Notes: generated by a model from the sequence alone, not told the origin. A stretch of 64,000 bases of DNA from Deltaproteobacteria bacterium (GCA_017644045.1 JAEPMI010000004.1:206014-270013), one strand, 5' to 3'. Shown: positions 45,011 to 54,403, counted from the stretch's first letter. Made by a program: numbers and translations.

Positions 45011-46699
45011 ATGCGTGCCCTCGACCGAGCCCCCTTGGTCCTCCTGCTTCTCGGCGTTGCCGGATGCTCGGGCGTGATCGGGGACAAGGACTACACGGAG
45101 CCCGGCGTGGACGGTCGGACCCCGCCGGTCCCTGGCGAGGAGTTCCGCTGTCGGGAAGACGTCGCTCCCCCACCACCGCTCGTTCGTAGGCTGACCCGTG
45201 AGGAGTACGTGGGCGCCATCCGCCGCCTGACCGGTGTCGGACCGACGGCCACGGCGCTCGAGCTCTTGCCGGCCGACCCGGCCACCCAGACCGGATTCTC
45301 GAACCTGGCCACGCTCCTCAACGTGCAGGACGTCCACGCTCGCGCCTACCGGCAGGTCGCCTTCGAGACCGTTCGGGCGCTCCCCGATCCCGACGCCTTC
45401 ATCGCGAGCCATGCCGCGTGTCGCACCGGCGCCGACTGCTTCGAGGGCTACGTCGAGAGCCTGGGTCTCGACGCCTTCGGGTCACCGCTCGAAGCCGAAG
45501 AACGGACCGCCTTCATGGCGCTGCTCTCCGACGCCGAGGAGCGGGGCGAGGGCTTCGAGGAGGCCGCGATGGACGCGCTCGAAGTGGCCCTCCAGTCGCC
45601 GCGCTTTCTCTACCACTTCGTCCCGGACCTCGGGGACGGAGACACTCGTCCGCTCACGGCCCTCGAGCTCGCGCAGCGCCTCGCGTTCCTCGTGACCGGC
45701 GAAGCCGCGGACCCAGTGCTCCGTGACGCGGCCATCGCCGGCGAGCTGGAGACGGATCGTGAGATCGCCGCAGCGGTGGACCGACTCCTGACCCTGCCGC
45801 AGGCGCGAGAGGCGAGCCACCGCTACGTGCGCGACTGGCTCGATCTCGACGCCCTCGAGGAGCTGAGCCGCGACGAGGAGCACTTTCCCGAGTGGACGCC
45901 CACGCTCGGCCCCGCGATGCGCGCGGAGACGCTGGCGTTCTTCGACCGGCTCACCTGGGACGAGGGCGCGTCGCTCGCGCGCCTCTTCGACGCGCAGTTC
46001 ACGATCGTCACGCCGGAGCTCGCGGCCCACTACGGCATGAGCGAGCCGGACGCCGACGGGCACGTGGAGCTGGGCGACGACCCGACCCGCGGCGGCCTCC
46101 TGACGCATGGAGGCGTCTTGGCGCTGATGGGAGGCGCGGAGGCGTCGACCGTCACCCGAGGGCTGGCGTTCTCGGCGTTGATCACCTGCGGCGCGAAGAT
46201 CCCGGAGCCTCCCGCCACCGTCTCCACCGACCAACCGCCACCCTCGCCCGGCCGGTCCCGTCGGGACTACTCGGAGGACCGCGTTCGAAACCCAGAGTGC
46301 ACCGGTTGCCACTCGAGCTTCGAGCCGCCGATCTGGGGGCTCATCCGCTACGACGCCACGGGTCGCTACTCCGAGGTCGACGAGGCCGGCAACTTCCTCC
46401 CCGAGAACGGCTTCGTTCGCTTCGTCGACGGAACCGAGCACGAGTACCAGACCCCCATGGAGCTCGGTCAGGTGCTCGCCGAAGCGGACCGAGTTCGCGA
46501 ATGCATGGTGCTCAACGTGACTTCGTACGCGATTCGACGGGCGATTCACCGGGCCGACGGCTGCAGTCTCCAACAGATCCGGGACGGTTTCGTCGACTCG
46601 GACCAAACCTATCGTGACCTGCTGGTGCGGATCGCGCTGAGCCCGGTCTTTCGCACCGTCGGAACCGAACCGGCCGAAGCGACGGAGGACGACCGATGA
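45011..46699 (+). CDS. DUF1592-family lipoprotein (DUF1587/1592/1588 architecture)
   Basis: 562 residues. MRALDRAPLVLLLLGVAGC is a lipoprotein signal (Cys19). PLVRRLTREEYVGAIRRLTG matches DUF1587, LQSPRFLYHFVPD and the following helices match DUF1592, and RGGLLTHGGVLALMGG matches DUF1588. The C-terminal part follows DUF1585. ECTGCHSSFEPP (Cys430, Cys433, His434) is a CxxCH motif that could hold one c-type haem. These proteins are abundant in Planctomycetes and some Myxococcota, paired with DUF1552 proteins; the role is unproven. The stop overlaps the DUF1552 start (ATGA). Confidence 0.88.
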   Translation: MRALDRAPLVLLLLGVAGCSGVIGDKDYTEPGVDGRTPPVPGEEFRCREDVAPPPPLVRRLTREEYVGAIRRLTGVGPTATALELLPADPATQTGFSNLATLLNVQDVHARAYRQVAFETVRALPDPDAFIASHAACRTGADCFEGYVESLGLDAFGSPLEAEERTAFMALLSDAEERGEGFEEAAMDALEVALQSPRFLYHFVPDLGDGDTRPLTALELAQRLAFLVTGEAADPVLRDAAIAGELETDREIAAAVDRLLTLPQAREASHRYVRDWLDLDALEELSRDEEHFPEWTPTLGPAMRAETLAFFDRLTWDEGASLARLFDAQFTIVTPELAAHYGMSEPDADGHVELGDDPTRGGLLTHGGVLALMGGAEASTVTRGLAFSALITCGAKIPEPPATVSTDQPPPSPGRSRRDYSEDRVRNPECTGCHSSFEPPIWGLIRYDATGRYSEVDEAGNFLPENGFVRFVDGTEHEYQTPMELGQVLAEADRVRECMVLNVTSYAIRRAIHRADGCSLQQIRDGFVDSDQTYRDLLVRIALSPVFRTVGTEPAEATEDDR

Positions 46700-48177
46700 C
46701 CCCCATGAAGCGACGAACCTTTCTCGCCGGCGCGGGGAGCGTGCTGATCGGGTTGCCCTTCCTCGAAGAGATGCAGCGGCCGAAGGGACACGCACAGATG
46801 GGCGAGCCCCCGGTCCGGGCGTTCAACTGCTCGTTCGGGCTCGGTCTCTTTCCGGACATGCAGACCAGCGACTTCACCGGTGCGCTCGAGCCTCTCGCGC
46901 CCCTCGCGTCCAAACTGCTGGTGCTCCAGGGCGTGAGTTACCGACTGGGCAACCATCAGACCAACGTCTCCGCCCCCGGAGGCGGCGTCCCCAACTCGCA
47001 CCTCGAGACGACCTGCTTCACCGGCACTCGGGTCGCCGACGACCTCAACCGCGCTGGGGGCGCGAGCCTCGACCAAGCGCTCCGCCGCGACGCCTACCCG
47101 GACGGACTGCCGGCCGGCATGTTGGGCACCGTCCAGACCGGGCTGGCCTACGAGATCGGCCACAACGCTCGAGACATCCGCTCGTGGAACCCCGACGGAT
47201 CTCCGGCCAGCCGGTTCGTCCACCGCGCGGACGAGCTCTTCGACCAGCTCTTCGGCTCCTTCATCCCCGACCCGGGAGCGGGGGGGCTTTCGCCCGACGA
47301 GCTTCGAGCCTGCCGGCGCCAGCGGAGCGTGCTCGACGCGGTGGTGGCGCAGTACCGTCACTACACCGGCGAGCGGTCCAACCTCGGGGCGAGCTCCAGG
47401 CAGAAGCTCGCCCTGCACCTCGAACGAATTCGCGAGGTCGAGGCGCGGATCTTCGCCGTGGCCTGTCAGGAGCCCGAGGAGCCGACCCGTCAGTGTGTCG
47501 TTCCGGACAGACCCACCGAGTTCGTTCACAGCGAAGGGCTCGAGTACCAAGACGTCACCGTGGCCGAGCTCACCCGAACCTGGCGACTCCTCGCCGACAC
47601 CTTCGCGCTCGGCGTCCAGTGTGATCAGTTCCGCTTCGGCTCCATGGTGTTCCTCGCGCAGGGCGCGCGCATCCGGCTCTCCGGAAGCTACGACCACGGG
47701 GGCCGCCGCATCTACGACTTCGACGACGTCGGCGACTGGGACGCGATCGACGGCCGCGAGAACAAGACCAGCCACGAGTACTGGCACGCTTACGGGATGA
47801 GCGGCGACCGAGGCGACCGGGTGCGTGCTGCGGCTCGCGCCCACGCGCACTTCATGCTCGGCCAATGTGCGTACTTCGCGCAGGCGCTCGACGATCCCGA
47901 GTACCCGGACGCGAATGGGCGGACCATCTTCGAGAACGCGATGGTCACCATCGCGACGGAGGCGGGGAGCGGGAACCACAACCGGTCGACCGCGGACGAC
48001 GTGGAGCTGGCCAACGTGTTCCACGCGATCAGCCCGGCCGGCGGCAAGTTCCGAACCGGGCATCTCGACCTCGGGCGCACCGATGCGGTCGCGCTCTACA
48101 ACACGATGCTCGAGGCCCACCGGGTCGGTGAGCTGCTGGGCGACGGGCGCGCCGGAGTCGAAGCGATTCGCGTCTGA
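46696..48177 (+). CDS. DUF1552 family protein, probable Tat export
   Basis: 493 residues. MKRRTFLAGAGSVLIGLPFL is a twin-arginine signal (KRRTFL) and implies export in folded form. Conserved blocks include ALEPLAPLASKLLVLQGVSY, HLETTCFTG, SLDQALRRDAYPD, QYRHYTGERSNLG and EAGSGNHNRSTADDVE. DUF1552 proteins have no assigned biochemical function; folded Tat export hints at a cofactor or metal. It is translated with the DUF1592 protein, so the two likely form one extracytoplasmic system. It converges with the PEGA protein gene 7 bases away. Confidence 0.88.
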   Translation: MTPMKRRTFLAGAGSVLIGLPFLEEMQRPKGHAQMGEPPVRAFNCSFGLGLFPDMQTSDFTGALEPLAPLASKLLVLQGVSYRLGNHQTNVSAPGGGVPNSHLETTCFTGTRVADDLNRAGGASLDQALRRDAYPDGLPAGMLGTVQTGLAYEIGHNARDIRSWNPDGSPASRFVHRADELFDQLFGSFIPDPGAGGLSPDELRACRRQRSVLDAVVAQYRHYTGERSNLGASSRQKLALHLERIREVEARIFAVACQEPEEPTRQCVVPDRPTEFVHSEGLEYQDVTVAELTRTWRLLADTFALGVQCDQFRFGSMVFLAQGARIRLSGSYDHGGRRIYDFDDVGDWDAIDGRENKTSHEYWHAYGMSGDRGDRVRAAARAHAHFMLGQCAYFAQALDDPEYPDANGRTIFENAMVTIATEAGSGNHNRSTADDVELANVFHAISPAGGKFRTGHLDLGRTDAVALYNTMLEAHRVGELLGDGRAGVEAIRV

Positions 48178-48188
48178 CGCGCCGTCAG
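48174..48188. terminator. Short palindrome spanning both stop codons
   Basis: CTGACG-CGC-CGTCAG is symmetrical. Its arms contain the TGA of the DUF1552 gene and the TGA of the opposing PEGA gene. The 6-bp stem is weak for termination. Confidence 0.3.
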
Positions 48189-49165
48189 AAGGTGCCGTCG
48201 ACCAGGAGTCCGGTGGGCGCGAGTCTGAGCGAGACGGCCCCCTCGTCGACGCGGCGTCGGTCGACCAGCGCCCAGACGAGCCCGGTGAGAGCGAGCGCGC
48301 CAGCCAGCGCGAAGGAGGCGGTCGCGATGGGTCCGAAACGCTCCGCGTCGCGAATGTCCGGCTCTGCGGCGAGGAGGGACGGCGCAGCGTCGGCCCGGTC
48401 GATGCGGCGCTGGTAGAGAACGGCCGTCGTGATGCCCACGGCGAGGGGCGCCAGGGCGAGGCCCATGACGATCCAAGGTCCACGCGAGCGGCGGACCGGC
48501 GGCGACTCGGGAGGCGGGGCCTCGGCCAGCGGCGCGACGACCACACGCTCGGTCGGCTCCACGGCTGGCAGCTCGATGGACCGCACCTCGCTTCCGCCGA
48601 GGGTCAGCACGAAGACCTCGGTCGTGCCGTCGTTCGTCCGTCCGCGCACCCGATACTCGCCGGGGTCGAGCCGGAGCTCGAGCGGGTGCTCCCCCAAGCG
48701 CTCGCGCGGCTCCCCGTCCACCTCCACCACGGTGCCGACGGGCCCCGTCACCCGAAGGCTCGCTCGCCCCTCCTCCGCCAGAGCGCGTGCTCGCTCGGCC
48801 GCGGCCCGCATCGCGTCGCCGATGGCCCCGAACTCCCCGGCGAGCAGTCGCTCGTAGAGCGCGATCGCCTCCGTCAGCTCGCCGGTCTGTTGGAGCGTCG
48901 CGGCCAACGCGAGTGCGTGGTCGGGATGAGGCTCGGCGTCGAGCGCCGCACGAAAGAGCGTGAGCGCCCGCTCGGCCTCCCCCTCCTGAAGCGCAGCGAC
49001 GCCACGTTCGTACGTGGCCCTCCCGTCCTGAGCGAAGGTCGACCCGGCCGTCCACAGCACGGCCGAGAGCGCGAGAGCGCATCTCGAAAGCCATCGCCAG
49101 CGGCTCCGTGGACGGGGGGCGGTCGCGAGCCGCGGAGACGCGGAGGTCTGCGCGACGGTGGTCAT
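48185..49165 (-). CDS. TPR/PEGA membrane protein coupled to a Ser/Thr kinase
   Basis: 326 residues. A signal peptide or first membrane segment is CALALSAVLWTAGSTFAQ. TPR-like helices follow (RATYERGVAALQEGEAERAL, HALALAATLQQTGELTEAI). Then a PEGA-type domain (ASLRVTGPVGTVVEVDG, LELRLDPGEYRVRG), which is common in extracytoplasmic parts of myxobacterial kinases. Two membrane segments end the protein (WIVMGLALAPLAVGITTAV, ALAGALALTGLVWAL). The ATG overlaps the stop of the upstream kinase by 4 bases, so it is likely that kinase's partner or a split sensory half. Confidence 0.78.
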   Translation of the reverse strand: MTTVAQTSASPRLATAPRPRSRWRWLSRCALALSAVLWTAGSTFAQDGRATYERGVAALQEGEAERALTLFRAALDAEPHPDHALALAATLQQTGELTEAIALYERLLAGEFGAIGDAMRAAAERARALAEEGRASLRVTGPVGTVVEVDGEPRERLGEHPLELRLDPGEYRVRGRTNDGTTEVFVLTLGGSEVRSIELPAVEPTERVVVAPLAEAPPPESPPVRRSRGPWIVMGLALAPLAVGITTAVLYQRRIDRADAAPSLLAAEPDIRDAERFGPIATASFALAGALALTGLVWALVDRRRVDEGAVSLRLAPTGLLVDGTF

Positions 49166-50487
49166 CGGGACTCCCGAATCACATCGAGGGCGTCGAAGGT
49201 GCCTCCCGCGGACGGCCGCGAGCGACGGGCTCGGCGCATGCGTGCCGGGGAGTGCATGGGCGTCGGTGCGGCGGGCTCCGCCACCGGAGCCGTCTCTGTC
49301 GGGCTGACGGCCGGCGACTCCGGTTCGGTCTCCACCACCGGAACCGGCGAGACCACCTCCGGCGGAGGCGAGGACACGCGGGCGGGCGAGTCGTCTCGCT
49401 CCCACCCAAAGGCGATGGCCCCCGAGGTGCCGAGCGCGACTGCAGCAACGGCTGCCCATGACCGCCAGCGCTTGCCCGGTCGCACTGGCGGCGAGCTCAC
49501 CGATCCATGGACCCGCGAGTCTTCCCACTCGCGCACCATGTCCTGAACGCGGGCTCGAGAAGACTCTCGCTCCGCGGCGAACTCGCTGACCATGAAGTCC
49601 TCGATCCGCAGCCCTCCCTCCCGAGCGGCGAGCTCGTCGATGATCTCCCCCAAGCGCTCGGCCACCTCGCGCGCGCTCCCGCAGCGTTGCATCGGGTCCT
49701 TCGCCAGGAGCTCGAAACAGAGCTCGACGAGCTCCGGCGGCGCGTCGTCCCGAGCCGTGAAGAGGTCGGGCGCGGGTTCGTTCAGGATCTGCTGAGCCGT
49801 CGCGATCACGTCTTCGGCGCGGTACAGCCGTTCGCAGGTCAGGAGCTCGTAGAGCACCACGCCGAGCGAGAAGAGGTCGGAACGTTGGGTGGGGCGCTCG
49901 AAGCGAAGCTGCTCCGGCGACATGTAGCCGGTCTTCCCTTTGAGCAGGCCCGTCGCCGTCTTCGTGCTGTCGACGGCCTTCGCGATCCCGAAGTCCGTCA
50001 GACGCACGGTCCCGTCGAACGAGAGCATCACGTTCTGGGGGCTCACGTCGCGATGAATGAGCCCGAGCTCCCGACCCATCTCGTCGCGGACCCCGTGGGT
50101 CGCAGCCAGGCCGAGCGCCACCGATCGCATGATGCGAACCGCGACCTGGACCGGAGGCAGCTGGTCGTGCTGCCGAGCGTGTCGAATCACCCGACCGAGC
50201 GTCACCCCCTCGACGTAGTCCATCACGAGGTAGGGCCCGCCTTGGTCGACACCCACATCGAGCACGGGCACGACGTTCGGGTGGCGGATCAGTCCGGCGA
50301 TCTTCGCCTCCTCGAGGAACATCGTCCGAAAGGTCTCGTCTGCGCGGAGCTCGGAGCGGAGGCGCTTGATGGCCACGAGACGCCGAAAGGAGCCGCTCTC
50401 CCGAAGACCGAGGGCGACCTCGCCCATCCCGCCACGAGCGAGCACCCCCACTTCCACGTATCCCCCAACCGAGCTCTCATCCCACAT
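49162..50487 (-). CDS. Ser/Thr protein kinase with C-terminal membrane segment
   Basis: 441 residues. The Gly loop is ARGGMGEVALG, the ATP Lys is 41 (VAIKRLR), and the catalytic loop is HRDVSPQN at 145, the HRDxxPxN form common in myxobacterial kinases (Val-Ser in place of Leu-Lys). LTDFGIAKA and TGYMSPEQL complete the site. Near 355 a membrane segment (WAAVAAVALGTSGAIAFGW) is followed by a Pro/Glu/Ser tail of ~70 residues. It is probably co-translated with the PEGA protein. It diverges from the beta-helix gene at 50678. Confidence 0.88.
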   Translation of the reverse strand: MWDESSVGGYVEVGVLARGGMGEVALGLRESGSFRRLVAIKRLRSELRADETFRTMFLEEAKIAGLIRHPNVVPVLDVGVDQGGPYLVMDYVEGVTLGRVIRHARQHDQLPPVQVAVRIMRSVALGLAATHGVRDEMGRELGLIHRDVSPQNVMLSFDGTVRLTDFGIAKAVDSTKTATGLLKGKTGYMSPEQLRFERPTQRSDLFSLGVVLYELLTCERLYRAEDVIATAQQILNEPAPDLFTARDDAPPELVELCFELLAKDPMQRCGSAREVAERLGEIIDELAAREGGLRIEDFMVSEFAAERESSRARVQDMVREWEDSRVHGSVSSPPVRPGKRWRSWAAVAAVALGTSGAIAFGWERDDSPARVSSPPPEVVSPVPVVETEPESPAVSPTETAPVAEPAAPTPMHSPARMRRARRSRPSAGGTFDALDVIRESR

Positions 50488-50499
50488 ACGCGGACCCCG

Positions 50500-50529
50500 A
50501 GGTTAGCGCAGCGTCCCCTGCCCCAGCAA
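50500..50529 (-). promoter_or_regulatory. Candidate promoter TTGCTG-18-TAACCT before the kinase
   Basis: On the minus strand, TAACCT ends 12 bases before ATG 50487 and TTGCTG lies 18 bases upstream of it. Confidence 0.4.
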
Positions 50530-50677
50530 CGAACCACGCCGTCGAGACGACCGTCTCGAGCGATCCATCCGTGCGTCTCGGCACCGTTCTCGAGCCGTGA
50601 CTTCGACCTCGGCGGTTAATCCATTTGCGCGCGGAGCGTCCGACGCCGTTCGCGGTGGCATGGTCGACCGAGCACCC

Positions 50678-53194
50678 ATGAGCCTCCCCCTCCGTTCGTT
50701 CTTCTTCGGCTGCGTGCTGCTTCTCGGCGCGACGGCGCGGGCAGCCACGCCCACCCTGATTCCCACCTTTCACAACGTGAGCGTCTACTGGACCCCCGAA
50801 GGGAGCGACCCCGACCGTGCGGTGTCGGTTCGCTACCGGGCGCTCGGTAGCGACACCTGGAGGGACGGCCTGGCGCTCCCCCACAACGCACTCGCCGAGC
50901 CGAACCAGCTCGGCGACTACCGAGGGACCCTCCCCTACCTCGCCGCCGACACCGAGTACGAGGTCGAGCTCGGTCTGGAGGGAACGTCGGAACGAGAGAT
51001 CGCGAGGGTCCGCACCTGGTCGGAGCACGTACCGGAGGGCGCGACCGTGACCCCCGCTCCCTCTTCGAACACGCTGGTGATCGAGGAGTCCGGCACCGCC
51101 GACGGCTACCGCATCTACGACGGGGGCGGCCAGGTCTTCGACCTGGACAAGAGCGCCGCCCACAACGTCGACGTTCGAGCCGACTACGTGGTCCTGCGCA
51201 ACTTCGTCTTTCGAGGGGCGCGGAGCGACGCGATCCGCATCCGCGGTCGCCACCACGTGATCGTGGAGAGCTGCGACATCAGCGATTGGGGGTCACTGCG
51301 CGGACCGTCGTCGGTCGACCCCGAAGACCTGGAGCTCGGGGTGGACGGAACCTGGGGACACACCGACGCGGCGGTCGCGACCCCGGAAGCGGGGGCGCAC
51401 CACATCGTGGTGCAGCGCAACCGGATCCACGACCCGACCTATCGTTCGAACACCTGGGAAGAGGGGAACTGCCGGACCCGCGAAGACCGCACCGACTGCA
51501 ACCCTCATCCCTATGGGCCGGTCGCCATCCGGTTCAGCCGGACCGAGGGCCGCACCGTGGTGCGCTACAACGAGATCTTCGCCGGCCCGGATGGCTACTA
51601 CGGCGACATCTTCACGGGCAACGGAGGGGTGAGCTGGGACGGCTACGGGCCCGACAGCGACATCTACGGAAACTACATCGCCAACTGTTGGGACGACGGC
51701 CTCGAGCTCGAAGGTGGGGTCCGCAACCTCCGGGTCTACCGGAACTACATCACCCACTGCTACATGGCCATCGCCAACGCGCCCGTGACCGTGGGCCCCC
51801 TGTACGTCTTTCACAACGTCATCGGGGTGAGCGAGCGATCGCCCGGCGGCGGGCCCGGTGCGTTCATCAAGATGGGCACGCAGAACCCGGACCGGGATGA
51901 CGACGCCGGCCGCAGCTACATGCGGGGCTACACCTACGTCTTCCACAACACGATGAGCAATCCCGACGCGAGCGGGCCCTGGGGACCCGGGCTGCGGAAT
52001 CGCCCGATGCGTCACGTGGTGACACGCAACAACATCTTTCACGTGCCCGACGCGCTCAGCGCGTCGATCGGCGCGTCGTCCCACCACCGAGACGTCGACT
52101 TCGACTTCGACCTCGTCAATCGGTCCGTCCCGGACGGGTCGGAGCCGAACGGTATCGTGGGCACACCGATCTACGTCGCTGGCGCCTTCGACCGGACCGC
52201 CCTGGAGGCCGACTACCGGCTGGCCCCTGACAGCCTCGGCGTCGATGCCGCCGAGCGACTCCCGGGCTTCAACGATCGCTTCGAGGGCGACGGCCCCGAT
52301 CTCGGCGCACACGAGACGAACGTGCTTCGCTACGGCCCGGAGGCCGAGGTGGCCATGCCCGGAGGCTGCGCCAACGGCATGTGCGGCACCACCTGCGACG
52401 AGCCTTGCGAGACCGCGTGTGTCGGCAGCCCACTGGCGGTTGCTCGAGCCACCTTCACCGTGGATGGCGCCGCGCTCGAGTCGATCGGGGGTGAGCCCAT
52501 CACGCTCTCGACGGGGGATGCGAGCGCTCACGTGGAAGTCGCCTGGGACGACGAGCGTGTCTTCGTCCGAGCGACCGTCATGGACCCGGACGTGCGCGCC
52601 CACGTCGCCGCCGGCGAAGAGGGGGACGTCTGGCGCGACGACGCGATCGAGGTCTTCCTCGATCCCGATGGCGGGGATTCGTTCGACGCGCCGGATCTGC
52701 AACTCATCGTGAACGCCGCGGGCGCCACCTTCACGAGCCGAGACGCGCCGTTCGAGGCCAGCGCGCGGGTCGAGGGCACTTCGAACGACGACGTCGACGA
52801 CGACGGCTACGTCGTGGAGCTCGCGCTTCCCTTCGCCGCGCTCGGCTTCACGGCGACCCCGGGTGCGCGCCTCGGATTCGACGTCGCCCTGAACGACCGA
52901 GCGAGGCCAGACGACGGAACGGCTAGCGGGGCAAGAGTCTCGAGCGCCGATTGGGCCGAGCTCGACAGCTACCGGGCACCGTCCGGGTGGTGTGCTCTCA
53001 GCTTGGACGCCTCCCCCGACCCGTCGGCCGACGCGGGCCGAACGCGAGGGGATGGTGGGGCGAGCATCGACGCGGGCCCGGAGGAAGAGCTCGGCAGCGA
53101 CGGTTGTAGCTGCTCGACCCACTCACCGCGCACCGCGACCGCCGGCTGGCTGGTGCTGGCGCTGGGATGGCTCGGTCGGCGACGAGCCCCCTGA
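50678..53194 (+). CDS. Secreted beta-helix protein with CBM9-like domain and MYXO-CTERM-like tail
   Basis: 838 residues. SLPLRSFFFGCVLLLGATARA is the signal region. Residues ~25-125 resemble a fibronectin III-like domain. Residues ~160-560 form a right-handed parallel beta-helix (VDVRADYVVLRNFVFRGA, HVIVESCDISDWG, VVRYNEIFAGPDGYYGD), as in polysaccharide lyases. A Cys linker (CANGMCGTTCDEPCETAC) leads to a CBM9-like domain (VEVAWDDERVFVRATV, WRDDAIEVFLDPDGG). The tail is DGCSCSTHS, a hydrophobic helix and GRRRAP, a MYXO-CTERM-type signal. It is probably a surface polysaccharide-binding or degrading protein. It converges with the TPR gene 1 base away. Confidence 0.85.
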   Translation: MSLPLRSFFFGCVLLLGATARAATPTLIPTFHNVSVYWTPEGSDPDRAVSVRYRALGSDTWRDGLALPHNALAEPNQLGDYRGTLPYLAADTEYEVELGLEGTSEREIARVRTWSEHVPEGATVTPAPSSNTLVIEESGTADGYRIYDGGGQVFDLDKSAAHNVDVRADYVVLRNFVFRGARSDAIRIRGRHHVIVESCDISDWGSLRGPSSVDPEDLELGVDGTWGHTDAAVATPEAGAHHIVVQRNRIHDPTYRSNTWEEGNCRTREDRTDCNPHPYGPVAIRFSRTEGRTVVRYNEIFAGPDGYYGDIFTGNGGVSWDGYGPDSDIYGNYIANCWDDGLELEGGVRNLRVYRNYITHCYMAIANAPVTVGPLYVFHNVIGVSERSPGGGPGAFIKMGTQNPDRDDDAGRSYMRGYTYVFHNTMSNPDASGPWGPGLRNRPMRHVVTRNNIFHVPDALSASIGASSHHRDVDFDFDLVNRSVPDGSEPNGIVGTPIYVAGAFDRTALEADYRLAPDSLGVDAAERLPGFNDRFEGDGPDLGAHETNVLRYGPEAEVAMPGGCANGMCGTTCDEPCETACVGSPLAVARATFTVDGAALESIGGEPITLSTGDASAHVEVAWDDERVFVRATVMDPDVRAHVAAGEEGDVWRDDAIEVFLDPDGGDSFDAPDLQLIVNAAGATFTSRDAPFEASARVEGTSNDDVDDDGYVVELALPFAALGFTATPGARLGFDVALNDRARPDDGTASGARVSSADWAELDSYRAPSGWCALSLDASPDPSADAGRTRGDGGASIDAGPEEELGSDGCSCSTHSPRTATAGWLVLALGWLGRRRAP

Positions 53195-53195
53195 C

Positions 53196-53843
53196 TCAGC
53201 GACTCGCGCGCAGGCGCTCGATCTCGCGCTCGACGTGGCCGCGGTCCGCGGCGCGAGGCCGCAGCCGCAGGTACTCGCGGTAGTAGTCCATCGCGTCGCG
53301 GACGTTGCCCATCTTCTCGGCGGTGACGGCCATGTTGAAGAAGATCTCGGGCAGCGGAGCGAAGCGATGGGCCGCGGTGAACGCCTGCATCGCGGCCTCG
53401 TACTGGCGGCGGCGGAACATGGCAACTCCGCGCTGGAAGAAGGTCCGCGCCTCCTGCACGAGCGCGTCGTCGCTCGGCGGGAGGGTGAAGACCTGGTCCC
53501 GCTGTCGGCGCTTGGCTTGCTGGAGCGCCTCGATCCTCGCCTGGATGTCCGTCTTCACCTCGTCGCTGACGTCGCCGCGGCGGAGGTAGATGCGGAAGAA
53601 GCGAATCGCCTTGTCGTACTCGCTCATCCGCTCGTAAGCGCGCCCCACGTTGAAGGCGAGCTCCGGCGAGCGGGTCAGCCGGTAGGCCTCCTCGAACTTC
53701 TCGGCGGCGGTGCCGAAGTCACCCGCCTGGTAGGCGCTGGTGCCCTCGGTGAAGAGCGTGCGGGCGCGGTCGTTCGCGTTCTGGGCGTGGCCGGTCGCCG
53801 CGCCGAGGGCGACGAAGACGAAGGAGGCGAGAAGCGCGCGCAT
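53196..53843 (-). CDS. Secreted TPR protein
   Basis: 215 residues from ATG 53843; longer in-frame starts exist. MRALLASFVFVALGAATGHAQ is a Sec signal peptide. Four or five TPR hairpins follow, including ARTLFTEGTSAYQAGDFGTA, ELAFNVGRAYERMSEYDKA, ARTFFQRGVAMFRRRQYEAA and EIFFNMAVTAEKMGNVRDA. It is periplasmic and likely a protein-contact scaffold. It is separated by 39 bases from the upstream DUF4112 gene and may share its transcript. Confidence 0.8.
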   Translation of the reverse strand: MRALLASFVFVALGAATGHAQNANDRARTLFTEGTSAYQAGDFGTAAEKFEEAYRLTRSPELAFNVGRAYERMSEYDKAIRFFRIYLRRGDVSDEVKTDIQARIEALQQAKRRQRDQVFTLPPSDDALVQEARTFFQRGVAMFRRRQYEAAMQAFTAAHRFAPLPEIFFNMAVTAEKMGNVRDAMDYYREYLRLRPRAADRGHVEREIERLRASR

Positions 53844-53882
53844 CGGGCCTGAGACTGCCACGCGGCCCATTTGATTCACAGC

Positions 53883-54386
53883 TCAACCCCCGAACGCGCG
53901 AACGATGGCGTGGCCGAGCACGTAGAAGAGCGCGAAGGGCAGCGCCACCATCGCCACGGCCAGCAAGAACCCCACGCCCACGATCGCGTAGTCGGCTGCG
54001 CCCGCTTCGGCGTCCTCGTCGCGGAACCGCTCGATGAGATCGAGGTTTCGGCGGTTGCTCTTGTAGAAGAGGTCGAAGGCATCGCCGACCACCGGGATCA
54101 TCCCGAGGAGGGTGTCGACCGCGATGTTGCCGACCATTCGGAGCAGGATGATGGTCGGCACTCCCTGTTTGAGGGCGAGCCCGAGGATGGCCGCGGCGGT
54201 CAGCCCGGTTGCGGCGTCTCCTGCGACCGGCAAGAGGCCCAGAAGCGCGTCAAAGCCGAAACGGAAGTCCGTGAACGGAACCCGTATCCCATCATCGAGG
54301 AAGCGGACCAGACCCTCGGCCCAATCCGGCGTCTGCTGCTTGATATCCCCTTTGGGGGCTGCTTTGTGGTCCTTGGTCTGGGGCAT
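53883..54386 (-). CDS. DUF4112 membrane protein
   Basis: 167 residues. DFRFGFDALLGLLPVAGDAATG, then ILLRMVGNIAVDTLLGMIPVVGD, then FDLFYKSNRRNLDLIERF are the conserved blocks of DUF4112, an uncharacterised small membrane family. Hydrophobic segments include ATGLTAAAILGLALKQG and a strong C-terminal helix (VGVGFLLAVAMVALPFALF). CAGGA lies 7 bases before the ATG. Upstream an AT-rich stretch with ACGTACGT and TGACGTCA palindromes may hold its promoter. Function unknown. Confidence 0.85.
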   Translation of the reverse strand: MPQTKDHKAAPKGDIKQQTPDWAEGLVRFLDDGIRVPFTDFRFGFDALLGLLPVAGDAATGLTAAAILGLALKQGVPTIILLRMVGNIAVDTLLGMIPVVGDAFDLFYKSNRRNLDLIERFRDEDAEAGAADYAIVGVGFLLAVAMVALPFALFYVLGHAIVRAFGG

Positions 54387-54403
54387 GGCGTGGTCCTGAG
54401 AAT

